From contig JAFDVW010000013.1 in NCBI GenBank assembly GCA_018268755.1, forward strand, positions 1-64,000: 64,000 nucleotides of DNA, read 5' to 3'. The DNA comes from Acidobacteriota bacterium (lineage in GTDB: Bacteria; Acidobacteriota; Terriglobia; Terriglobales; Acidobacteriaceae). A program made the translations under genes and the position numbers. The notes under the pieces are model-generated. The model was not told the origin of the DNA and did no database searches. It saw only the letters and a program-made list of their open reading frames with translations. How positions within the stretch are numbered: the first letter of the stretch is position 1; each line of letters opens with the position of its first letter. Below, one piece after another: positions 18,170 to 26,011 of the stretch.

Positions 18170-19345
18170 TCAGCTCAATTTTCCGCGCATCTTATGAATC
18201 CATTCTTGGAGTTTGAGGTAGTCTGCGCCAGCCAATTTGTACTCCCTTACCGCCATATACTTGAGAGCATTCGTTGAGAACGAGGATGTGGTCACTATTA
18301 GCCCCCGGGATGCATCGCTCTCGTTCACGTCAGTCAAGAACTGCTTCACGATAGGTTCTCCCACCTTGTTCGACGCCTTGTTCCTTTTGCACTGGATGAC
18401 CGTCAACTCCCGCCCCCCAGCTGCATCCCGTTCAGCATAAATGTCGATGCCCCCATCTCGACCGAGCGGTCCCTGTTGGACCACGTCGTAATCGAATTCG
18501 CTAACGAGTAGATCCTTCACCAATTCCTCAAATTGGCGCGGCCCTAATTGGAGCATTCTCGCCGGATGTTCATCGAGGTATTTGATTAATCGAATATCAG
18601 TGCCGATTGTGATTTGGCTTCTCCGAAACTGGTCGGGAGAAATGATTCTAGCGGTCTCCTCGAACAGATTGAGTTCCGGGGTTTCCATCTCCTCTCTAGA
18701 TTGGTCAAATTCGAACACTTGCGCACGGACAGGAACCCAGTCCCCGAATATTAAAACCTCGCTATCTCCAGCCCTCAGCTTCGCTCCTATCGAAGTCTTT
18801 GGCTGGGTACCTAGTATTAGCACGAAGTTTCGCGGATCGGGCAGGCGACACGCGAGGTGTTCTTGCATCCGCGAAGCTCTCACCCCCATACCCGAAGACA
18901 CGATAATGCAAGAACCACGAAATTGAATTATCAGGCTCGACAGCTCGTGCGTTGTTGCATACGTAAATCCAGGCCAGCTAAAGGGTGGCCCGCATTTGCT
19001 AAGGATTGCTCGATCTCGACCGGAGAGTTGCTTAAAAGCGGCCAGAAAACTTTCCATGGCGCGTATCGCAATCGGACTGTCATCATAAACAGGCACACGC
19101 GGGATCTGCCCCGATTCCATCGACAGTTTCACGGTGAACAAGAAATTCTGAATGCGCTCTGTTCCTAGTACAAGGAGCGATCCCGCGCGCGTTGCTTGCG
19201 TGATCAAGCGAGCCAATTCGGTTCGGGGCCCGATTCTCCAATCGTCCCGGGTTTGGCTGTCCGGCGTCACGTCCGGCATCTCCGTAATTTCTGATTGCTG
19301 GTCACCAAATTTGATTGTACGCCACCGTGGGTTAGGACGGTGCAA
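18170..19345 (-). CDS. Beta-CASP-like region fused to an Mrr-type restriction endonuclease
   Basis: 391 residues. The C-terminal ~128 residues are an Mrr_cat nuclease: DGGID at about 297-301 and VIQCKR at about 316-321 give D...QxK, preceded by LGPRQFEELVKDLL. The N-terminal part resembles the beta-CASP and trailing segments of metallo-beta-lactamase RNases: LLVLGTERIQNFLF, PRVPVYDDSPIAIRA (85-95), SSGM at 150-153 and DPRNFVLILGTQPKTSIGAKL-like text at 170-190. The metallo-beta-lactamase half with its HxHxDH zinc motif is absent, and there is no SGHA motif. It could be a degenerate sensor joined to a nuclease, or the result of 5' truncation. TTG 19345 is the outer start; ATG 19279 is possible. 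Confidence 0.7.
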   Translation of the reverse strand: MHRPNPRWRTIKFGDQQSEITEMPDVTPDSQTRDDWRIGPRTELARLITQATRAGSLLVLGTERIQNFLFTVKLSMESGQIPRVPVYDDSPIAIRAMESFLAAFKQLSGRDRAILSKCGPPFSWPGFTYATTHELSSLIIQFRGSCIIVSSGMGVRASRMQEHLACRLPDPRNFVLILGTQPKTSIGAKLRAGDSEVLIFGDWVPVRAQVFEFDQSREEMETPELNLFEETARIISPDQFRRSQITIGTDIRLIKYLDEHPARMLQLGPRQFEELVKDLLVSEFDYDVVQQGPLGRDGGIDIYAERDAAGGRELTVIQCKRNKASNKVGEPIVKQFLTDVNESDASRGLIVTTSSFSTNALKYMAVREYKLAGADYLKLQEWIHKMRGKLS

Positions 19346-19652
19346 TGCGTTCTTGAGGCTACCCTACCATTTGATGATGACTTTGCGGGATACCGGATAG
19401 AAACGAGGGATTTTCTGGAGCCTGCGCTTGATGGCCGATTACCCAAGCGTTCTTGGACAGCGTGACTTCGGAAGATTCGACGAACACAGTTCCCGTCGGC
19501 GTCATCTTAACGCGCCGCTGAGAGGCACTCAACGCGAGCCTTCGCAAGCTCGACACGCCTGAAAGCTACTGCTTTCCGAGTCAGTGGCCTCGATCCATAG
19601 AGTAACTGAATTGGATGTAATTGACTCTTCGATGTCGAGACAGGCTTGTGAG
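19346..19652. other. Gap between Mrr-fusion gene and first XRE regulator
   Basis: A minus-strand frame at 19359-19556 has no recognisable domain, and no HxHxDH motif that would restore the missing metallo-beta-lactamase half of the neighbouring gene was found in it. No hairpin terminator seen. Confidence 0.4.
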
Positions 19653-19919
19653 TCACTTTGCAGACTTGCGAGCGGCTTCGAACCTCTCCGCGAACTTCAT
19701 GATGGAAATACCTAGTACGTCACAAATCCCAACAAGATCCAGAAAATCAAGCCGCCGTTCTCCGGTTTCATACTTGCTGACAAATGCTTGCTTCACTCCC
19801 ATCGACCTTGCTAGCTGATCTTGTGTCAGATTTCGTTGTTTTCTCAGTTCATGCAGGACGTCAAGCAGAATCTTCCGTTCGCGTTGTCTTCTGCTTGCGC
19901 GCTGCGCCGATCCCGACAT
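19653..19919 (-). CDS. XRE-family transcriptional regulator (copy 1)
   Basis: 88 residues built on one helix-turn-helix: LRKQRNLTQDQLARSMGVKQAFVSKYETGERRLDFLDL, the classic Cro/CI pattern. A short basic N-terminus and a C-terminal helix (SIMKFAERFEAARK) complete it. It is a paralogue of the gene immediately upstream (copy 2), sharing the YE.GERR.D core and the final F..RFE.A. A 17-base operator shared with copy 2 starts 30 bases upstream of its ATG, suggesting autoregulation and cross-regulation. No toxin partner is recognised. Confidence 0.88.
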   Translation of the reverse strand: MSGSAQRASRRQRERKILLDVLHELRKQRNLTQDQLARSMGVKQAFVSKYETGERRLDFLDLVGICDVLGISIMKFAERFEAARKSAK

Positions 19920-19949
19920 TGAGCGCCAGCATAGGTACGCAATATGGAA

Positions 19950-19966
19950 TACTCCAAAATGGATTA
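19950..19966 (-). promoter_or_regulatory. Operator for XRE regulator copy 1
   Basis: TACTCCAAAATGGATTA is identical to a site upstream of copy 2. It contains TCCA-N3-TGGA, an inverted repeat suited to a dimeric XRE regulator, and an adjoining TGGA occurs at 19945-19948. It lies 30 bases upstream of the copy 1 start. Confidence 0.65.
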
Positions 19967-19989
19967 CTGCGCTCTAGCATCGATCGCTG

Positions 19990-20247
19990 TCATCGGCAGG
20001 CTTCTTCAAAGCGGCTTGCAAATTCAACGAGCGGCAACTTGATGGCATCGCAGACTGCCTTGAGTTCGAGCATGTCGATTCGTCTTTCGCCTTGCTCGTA
20101 TTTGCTGATACGCGCTTGAGTCACTCCGAGGATTTTGGCCAGTTGTGCCTGGGTCAATTTCGCCTCTATTCGAACGCGACGAAGCAACCGGAGGAATGCC
20201 TTTCGATCACGCTGCCGCGCAGCAGAGAGTCCTCCGATCCGCTCCAT
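19990..20247 (-). CDS. XRE-family transcriptional regulator (copy 2)
   Basis: 85 residues from ATG 20247 (MERIGGL). A longer start at 20274 exists, but 20247 places the shared operator 28 bases upstream, matching the 30-base spacing seen in copy 1. The helix-turn-helix is VRIEAKLTQAQLAKILGVTQARISKYEQGERRIDMLEL. About half of the core residues match copy 1. The pair is in tandem, so a duplication is likely. The second helix differs at only a few positions in the recognition region (VTQARIS versus VKQAFVS), consistent with both reading one operator. Confidence 0.88.
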   Translation of the reverse strand: MERIGGLSAARQRDRKAFLRLLRRVRIEAKLTQAQLAKILGVTQARISKYEQGERRIDMLELKAVCDAIKLPLVEFASRFEEACR

Positions 20248-20275
20248 GCACGGAGCATAGGAATCGTTTGACAAT

Positions 20276-20307
20276 TACTCCAAAATGGATTATTCCAAGA
20301 CGGAATA
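20276..20307 (-). promoter_or_regulatory. Operator pair for XRE regulator copy 2
   Basis: Positions 20276-20292 repeat TACTCCAAAATGGATTA exactly as upstream of copy 1. Overlapping it, TATTCC (20291-20296) and GGAATA (20302-20307) form a perfect six-base inverted repeat around a five-base spacer. The two palindromes give room for two dimers. Confidence 0.6.
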
Positions 20308-20622
20308 GCTATTGCACCTCGTAGGTGACTTGTTTGCTCGGGAAATTGATTGAAACAGAACAACAACGGCGAGGCAGAGGCGCAATTTAAAGGGACAAGG
20401 CAAGGTAAGACTGAGTCCGCTCTCCAAGGGGAGAAAGGTAAAGCATTGAAAATACGGGCATTATATGTGCAGGTGGATGAGCGAGAGCAAGACTCACGAG
20501 CTTACCCCGTCATCGTCTTCATTAACTGGGCCCAAGGATTCGCCCTGAACTCCAGAGGGGCAGGGAAGTCCTAGGCCACACAAGGTCGGAGTCATATCTC
20601 CTGCCTGACCAATGTTGCTCGT
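20308..20622. other. Gap between XRE regulators and ECF sigma factor
   Basis: Should contain the sigma-factor promoter. A plus-strand open frame at 20350-20574 is Lys/Gln-rich and unsupported. No palindrome or terminator stands out. Confidence 0.35.
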
Positions 20623-21294
20623 ATGGATTCCTCACTCTCACTCCGCTTGCCGAACCTCGGGGTTTCTGAAGAGCACCAGGAAACGCGCCGGCTCGCCATC
20701 ACCGAAACCAGCTCCGACGAAGCCTTGATGGCGGAGGTTTGTCTGGGGAGCAGGGAAGCGCTGGCGGTTCTTTTTCGGCGTCATGCCCGCACGGTTCGCG
20801 GCGTGGCCTACAAGGTTCTGAAAGACGCATCCGAAGCCGACGACCTGCTTCAGGACATCTTTCTGCTCGTGCACCGCCTCTGCGGAACCTTCGACAGTTC
20901 CAAAAGTCCGGCCCGTTTCTGGATCCTTCAGATGACCTATCGCCGAGCGATTTCTCGCCGGCGCTATCTGACTTCACGGCACTTTTATACCCAGTTGGAA
21001 CTGGACGACGCGGTAAGTCGTCCGAAGAATGAGTCCGCGAAATCCGGACGGCGGGATGACTCCGTGGACGAGGCCATCGACCGAAAGGATGCGCTCGCAT
21101 GCTGGTTTGCTGAGCTTTCGGAAAGCCAGCGCCGGACTCTGCATCTCTTCTTCTTTGAGGGCTACACCTTCGAGGAGATTGCATCCAAAACGGGACAGAC
21201 CGTTGGGAATGCTAGAAATCACTATTACCGTGGTCTGCAAAAGTTGAGAAAGCAGATTTCTGCTGGCAAATTGCCGGGCAAAGAAGCAGTATGA
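20623..21294 (+). CDS. ECF-type RNA polymerase sigma factor
   Basis: 223 residues. Region 2 spans LFRRHARTVRGVAYKVLKDASEADDLLQDIFLLVHRL (about 50-87) and region 4 LSESQRRTLHLFFFEGYTFEEIASKTGQTVGNARNHYYRGLQKLR (about 165-210), separated by a linker lacking region 3, as expected for ECF factors. It is followed 30 bases later by its anti-sigma factor, then by the TonB-dependent receptor and S9 hydrolase. It probably drives the receptor arm of the lasso-peptide locus (inference from position). The start ATG 20623 is the first in frame. Confidence 0.9.
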   Translation: MDSSLSLRLPNLGVSEEHQETRRLAITETSSDEALMAEVCLGSREALAVLFRRHARTVRGVAYKVLKDASEADDLLQDIFLLVHRLCGTFDSSKSPARFWILQMTYRRAISRRRYLTSRHFYTQLELDDAVSRPKNESAKSGRRDDSVDEAIDRKDALACWFAELSESQRRTLHLFFFEGYTFEEIASKTGQTVGNARNHYYRGLQKLRKQISAGKLPGKEAV

Positions 21295-21324
21295 TAAAAG
21301 ACCTTAGCCGTAGGAGCGGGTGCG

Positions 21325-22656
21325 TTGTTGCCAAGCGGACCCCATGACGAGTTTCTAGAGCTCTGTGCTGTATCGACCTCAGGCCATCTGAGTGACGCAG
21401 AGCAGAAGCGGCTTCAGGAGCACCTGGCCATTTGTTCTGAGTGCCGCGATGCCCTCCGAGACTTCGAGTCTGTGGTTCACGACACTATCCCTGCCATTGG
21501 TGCGGAACAGGCATCAGAACAGTCTTCGCGCATTGATCCTGGCCCCGGGTTCTCCCAATCCAAAGCCGAAAAAGCCTTCTTCGAGCGTTTGGCACGAGAA
21601 GAAGGGGAACACTCGGCCGCAGCCGAGAAGAAGAATGGCGTACCGAGAGGTTTTCGACGAATTCTCCCGATCGCTCCGGAATCAACCTGGCGGCACGTCT
21701 GGATGCTCTACGCCGCCGGCATCCTGCTTTTCATTACCCTGGCCTTCTCTGCCTATCGCATAGGGATCCGGCAGGGAACTGAGGTGGCCAGACGGGACCC
21801 CGCCGGAGCGGATCCCCAGTCCGTCGTAGCCACCCAGAGCAGTGCACCTTTGGAAGAGCAGTTGAGCGATGCCGCCCACGAACGGGAGATCGCCCGCGCC
21901 CAGATCGCACAGCGCGACCAGGCTCTGCTCGAGCTTCACCGCCAGTTGGTGGTACAGGCCGCTGAGATCCGGCGGCTGGAGGAGGCCCGGCAGGAACTGG
22001 AGAAAAGCCTCCTCAAGGGTGACGCTGATGAACAAAGCCTTACCCGGCAGCGGGAGGATCTGGGTCAAAAACTCGGAGCGGCCCAAGCCGAGTCCCAGGC
22101 TCTGCGGCAGAGAGTGGATACTCTGACCCAGCAGTCGAATGAGGGGATCGCGCAGGCTGCGGCGCTGGGCACCCGGGTCAATGACCTGACCCGCCTCCTA
22201 CACGATCGAGACGCTGCCCTTCTCCAGCAGGAACGGCTCCTTTCCCATGACCAGGATCTCCGTGAGCTTATGGGGGCGCGCGATCTCTATATCGCCGAGG
22301 TCTATGACGTGGCCGACAATGGCGCCACCCGCAAGCCCTACGGCCGCGTCTTCTATACCAGGGGAAAGTCCCTGGTCTTCTACGCCTACGACCTCGATCA
22401 GGACGAGACCAGACGGGCCCGCTCCTTTCAGGTGTGGGGCCGGCGGGGCCCGGACTTCCAGCAGGCGCTCAACCTGGGCATCTTCAATGAAGACAATGCC
22501 TCGAAGAAGCGCTGGATCCTAAAGCTCGACGACCCCGGCACACTGGCCCAGATCGACGCCGTCTTTGTCACGGTGGAACCGCGCGGCGGAAGCGAGAAGC
22601 CGAGCGGCAAGCCGCTGCTATTTGCCTACCTGCGGGTCAACCCCAACCATCCCTAG
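21325..22656 (+). CDS. Membrane anti-sigma factor with zinc-finger N-terminus
   Basis: 443 residues. The N-terminus has the anti-sigma ZAS/zf-HC2 motif H33-x3-C37-x2-C40 (EHLAICSECR). One membrane segment lies at about 128-148 (MLYAAGILLFITLAFSAYRIG). The periplasmic part begins with a long coiled coil (about 170-310) and ends in an RskA-like beta domain (YIAEVYDV...SLVFYAYDLD...FQVWGRRG...FVTVEPRGGSEKPSG). TTG 21325 is chosen because TAGGAG lies eight bases upstream. It should hold the ECF factor at the membrane and release it on a periplasmic or outer-membrane signal. Confidence 0.85.
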   Translation: MLPSGPHDEFLELCAVSTSGHLSDAEQKRLQEHLAICSECRDALRDFESVVHDTIPAIGAEQASEQSSRIDPGPGFSQSKAEKAFFERLAREEGEHSAAAEKKNGVPRGFRRILPIAPESTWRHVWMLYAAGILLFITLAFSAYRIGIRQGTEVARRDPAGADPQSVVATQSSAPLEEQLSDAAHEREIARAQIAQRDQALLELHRQLVVQAAEIRRLEEARQELEKSLLKGDADEQSLTRQREDLGQKLGAAQAESQALRQRVDTLTQQSNEGIAQAAALGTRVNDLTRLLHDRDAALLQQERLLSHDQDLRELMGARDLYIAEVYDVADNGATRKPYGRVFYTRGKSLVFYAYDLDQDETRRARSFQVWGRRGPDFQQALNLGIFNEDNASKKRWILKLDDPGTLAQIDAVFVTVEPRGGSEKPSGKPLLFAYLRVNPNHP

Positions 22657-22775
22657 TCTCAGGCTCATCCTTGCTGGATTCGTTCTAGAATCTGTCCCAG
22701 TTGATACAGATGGTCGGGCTCCCTGCGAATAACTGAGGAGTGGGTAAATCTCATTGCTCGCTGGAGAAAATCAGT

Positions 22776-25700
22776 ATGTGCTTCCCCCGGATTTCCGTTT
22801 GGCTCGTTTGCCTGCTGCTGCTCCTTTCCCTCCCTGCCTTGGGGCAGTCTCCCAATGGGAATATCAATGGCCTGATCCTGGACCCGACGAACCGGGCCAT
22901 TGCCGGCGCGGAGATCCTTGCTGTCAATGACGTGAACGGGGTGCAGTTTGCCACCAGAACGAACGGCGAGGGGGTGTACGTGTTGGCAAACCTGCCCCCC
23001 GGTCCTTACCGGATCCAGGTCTCCAAGGCCGGATTCAAGACTGTTATCAAGCCGGATATCACTCTTAACGTGCAGGACGCTCTATCGATCAATTTCACCA
23101 TGCCGGTAGGGGCCACACTGGAGACCGTCACGGTCGAAGGCGGGGCCCCGCTGGTGGATACGGAATCCGCAGCTGTAAGTACAGTCGTGAACCGGGAGTT
23201 TGCCGAAAACCTGCCCATGAACGGGCGCAGTTTCCAGACTTTGATCCAGTTGACGCCTGGGGTCGTGGCAACCCCGAGCAACGTTTTCGACCCTGGCCAA
23301 TTCAGCGTGAATGGACAGCGTACGGACGCGAATTACTGGATGGTGGATGGCGTTAGTGCGAATATCGGTGTTGGAGTGAGCAGCATAGGGAGCGCGGGAG
23401 TCGCACTGGGAGGCACGGTAGGGTCCTTCAGCGCCCAGGGTGGAACTAACAGCATCGCTTCAATCGACGCCCTGCAGGAGTTTCGCATTCAGACGTCGGG
23501 ATATGCTCCCGAATTCGGCCGCACTCCCGGAGCGCAGGTCTCGATCGTGACTCGCTCCGGGACAAATCAGTTCCATGGAACGGCGTTTGACTACTTGCGG
23601 AATGACGCCCTAGATGCCAATGACTGGTTTGCCTCGCAGGCTGGTTTGCGAAAGCCGGAAGAGCGCCAGAATGATTTCGGAGGGACGCTCGGAGGTCCCC
23701 TGCGCAAGAACGAGAGCTTTTTCTTCTTTTCCTATGAGGGACTCCGCTTGCGCCTTCCGCAAGTGGGCCAGACGAGCGTCCCGGGGCCGTCTGCCCGCCA
23801 GAATGCGGCTGTCGCTCTCCAGCCCTTTCTCAATGCCTACCCGGTTCCGAACGGAGCCGAGGATCCCGCCACCGGAGCGGCCCCGTTTAACGCCAGCTTT
23901 TCCAACAGTGCGACGCTCGACGCGTACAGCCTGCGGATCGACCATCACTTCAACAGCAAGTCCATGTTTTTTGGACGCTACAACCATTCTCCATCCGAGC
24001 TGGTGCAACGCGGCGTTGGGCTTTCCCTGAATACCGTGGGCGCGACCCGGATCCTGACCCAGACCCTGACGCTGGGGAATACCTGGGCGATATCGCCGGC
24101 GGTGTTCAACGACCTGCGCTTTAATTACAGCCGGGTGAATGCGACTGGTTCCTATTTTCTGGATGATTTTGGCGGGGCCGACCCGCTGTCCGCAGTGCCG
24201 ATTCCAGATTCAGTGGTGGCGGACCGGGCCTTGTTTATATTCAGTATCTCCGGCATCGCCAACGGCGGTCTTGCGCAGGGCACGAATGGACAATTTACCC
24301 AGCACCAGATCAATGTTGTGGATAACACTTCGTTTCAGAAGGGAACCCACGCTTTCAAGGTTGGCGTCGACTTTCGCCGTCTGTCGCCCGACGCGCGTCC
24401 TCGCTTATATGTGCAGGACGCCGGATTTCTCAATGTGGCGGCCGCCCAGAACGGAGACTTGTTTTTCAGTGATGTGACTTCCGGTGTCAATACAGGGCTC
24501 TTGTTTCGTAATCTCGGGCTATTTGCCCAGGACTCCTGGAAAGTGATTCCGCGACTCACCCTGACCTACGGCTTACGCTGGGATGTCGACTTCACTCCAA
24601 CGGCTCTTCAGGGGCCAGGTCTGCCTGCGGTCTCAGGATTTGATTTGAAGGATTTCTCCGGTCTGTCCCTGTCTCCCAGCGGAACGTCGGCCTTTCATAC
24701 GATCTACACCGCGTTTGCGCCCCGCTTTGGGATTGCTTACAGCCTGTCGAATCGTTCCCCCTGGCAGAGTGTCTTCCGGGGCGGCTTTGGATTGTTCTAC
24801 AACCTGGCCAGTGCAGAAGTGGGGAACCTCTATCAAAACGGGGTCGCAGCCTATCCGTTCGGGGCCGAGCGGTTCTCTTGTTGTTTCAACGGGACATTCC
24901 CGCTTAATCCGGCAACGGCAGCCCCGCCCACAATCGATCCTGCAAACCTGAGCACCGGAGTCCTCTTTGGATTGGATCCGAATCTCAAGCCTCCTTATAC
25001 GCTTCAGTGGAACGTGGCTTTTGAGCAAGGATTGGATCACAACCGTTCTATTACACTGTCCTATGTTGGCGCGGCCGGTCGAAGACTGATGCAGTCGGGA
25101 CGGGTCAACAGTCCGAATGCAGATTTTGGGGCGTTCGAATTTGTGACCAATTCTGCGACCTCCGACTACCATGCTTTGCAGGCCCAGTTTCAGCAGCGGT
25201 TGAGCCGAGGCCTGCAAGTACTGGCCTCGTATGCATTGTCGCATTCGATTGACACTGCTTCGGCAGGAACACTCTTCGGCAACGAGGCGAATGCCCTGAT
25301 TCCCGGCACGAGCGCCCAGGCCAATCGAGCTTCTTCCGACTTTGATATACGAAATGCCCTCTCTGGCGCGCTGACTTACGATGTGCCCGCATTTGCCTCA
25401 AAAGGCCCGGCGTTCTGGCTCCTGGGGGGCTGGTCAGTCGAAAATATCCTGCAATCACGCTCCGCTCCCCCGGTGAACATCTACTATTCGAATCTCGGCA
25501 CGGTGTTCAACTTTTTCGCTCAGGTGCGGCCTGATGTAGTTCCGGAAATTCCGCTCTATCTTTACGGAGACGCATATCCGGGCGGAAAGATCATCAATAA
25601 TACGCCCGATCAAGCGGGTACGGGATGCATCGGGGCATTTTGCCCGCCTCCGCTCGATACCAATGGAGCACCACTCCGGCAGGGGACTTTGGGAAGGAAC

Positions 25701-25985
25701 GCGCTGCGAGGCTTTGGTGCGGCCCAGTGGGATTTTGCCGTGCACCGGGACTTCCCGATCCGCGATTCCATAAAGCTTCAGTTCCGCGCCGAATTATTCA
25801 ATGTCCTCAACCATCCAAATTTCGGGCAACCCATCTCGGACCTGAACAACAGCGCGCAGTTTGGCCGCTCCACGCAGATGTTGGGACGGAGCTTCGACCA
25901 GAGCAGCGGCAGCGGTAGCTTTAGTGCTTTGTATCAGATTGGTGGCCCGCGTTCCGTTCAACTCGCTCTCAAGCTGTTTTTCTAA
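22776..25985 (+). CDS. TonB-dependent receptor, Oar/CarboxypepD_reg type
   Basis: About 1,069 residues from ATG 22776 (GGAG eight bases upstream; GTG 22740 also in frame). A signal peptide (WLVCLLLLLSLPALG) is followed by a carboxypeptidase-regulatory-like beta sandwich (about 30-110, NGLILDPTNRAIAGAEI...GFKT), a plug domain (LPMNGRSFQTLIQLTPGV, QEFRIQTSGYAPEFGR) and a long beta-barrel ending in Phe (LALKLFF), the usual outer-membrane assembly signal. This type is abundant in Acidobacteriota. Its place between a sigma/anti-sigma pair and an S9 hydrolase resembles the lasso-peptide uptake gene sets of Proteobacteria; substrate is inferred. Confidence 0.88.
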   Translation: MCFPRISVWLVCLLLLLSLPALGQSPNGNINGLILDPTNRAIAGAEILAVNDVNGVQFATRTNGEGVYVLANLPPGPYRIQVSKAGFKTVIKPDITLNVQDALSINFTMPVGATLETVTVEGGAPLVDTESAAVSTVVNREFAENLPMNGRSFQTLIQLTPGVVATPSNVFDPGQFSVNGQRTDANYWMVDGVSANIGVGVSSIGSAGVALGGTVGSFSAQGGTNSIASIDALQEFRIQTSGYAPEFGRTPGAQVSIVTRSGTNQFHGTAFDYLRNDALDANDWFASQAGLRKPEERQNDFGGTLGGPLRKNESFFFFSYEGLRLRLPQVGQTSVPGPSARQNAAVALQPFLNAYPVPNGAEDPATGAAPFNASFSNSATLDAYSLRIDHHFNSKSMFFGRYNHSPSELVQRGVGLSLNTVGATRILTQTLTLGNTWAISPAVFNDLRFNYSRVNATGSYFLDDFGGADPLSAVPIPDSVVADRALFIFSISGIANGGLAQGTNGQFTQHQINVVDNTSFQKGTHAFKVGVDFRRLSPDARPRLYVQDAGFLNVAAAQNGDLFFSDVTSGVNTGLLFRNLGLFAQDSWKVIPRLTLTYGLRWDVDFTPTALQGPGLPAVSGFDLKDFSGLSLSPSGTSAFHTIYTAFAPRFGIAYSLSNRSPWQSVFRGGFGLFYNLASAEVGNLYQNGVAAYPFGAERFSCCFNGTFPLNPATAAPPTIDPANLSTGVLFGLDPNLKPPYTLQWNVAFEQGLDHNRSITLSYVGAAGRRLMQSGRVNSPNADFGAFEFVTNSATSDYHALQAQFQQRLSRGLQVLASYALSHSIDTASAGTLFGNEANALIPGTSAQANRASSDFDIRNALSGALTYDVPAFASKGPAFWLLGGWSVENILQSRSAPPVNIYYSNLGTVFNFFAQVRPDVVPEIPLYLYGDAYPGGKIINNTPDQAGTGCIGAFCPPPLDTNGAPLRQGTLGRNALRGFGAAQWDFAVHRDFPIRDSIKLQFRAELFNVLNHPNFGQPISDLNNSAQFGRSTQMLGRSFDQSSGSGSFSALYQIGGPRSVQLALKLFF

Positions 25986-26011
25986 CTCTCCAGGACTGGC
26001 CGAGCATCTTT

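Noticed and set aside
20350..20574. Plus-strand 74-codon frame before the sigma factor
   Set aside because: Lys/Gln-rich low-complexity product from a TTG start, no ribosome binding site and no family.
24633..25244. Long antisense frame inside the TonB receptor gene
   Set aside because: It is a shadow of a high-GC coding strand; the receptor frame has clear domains and the antisense product none.
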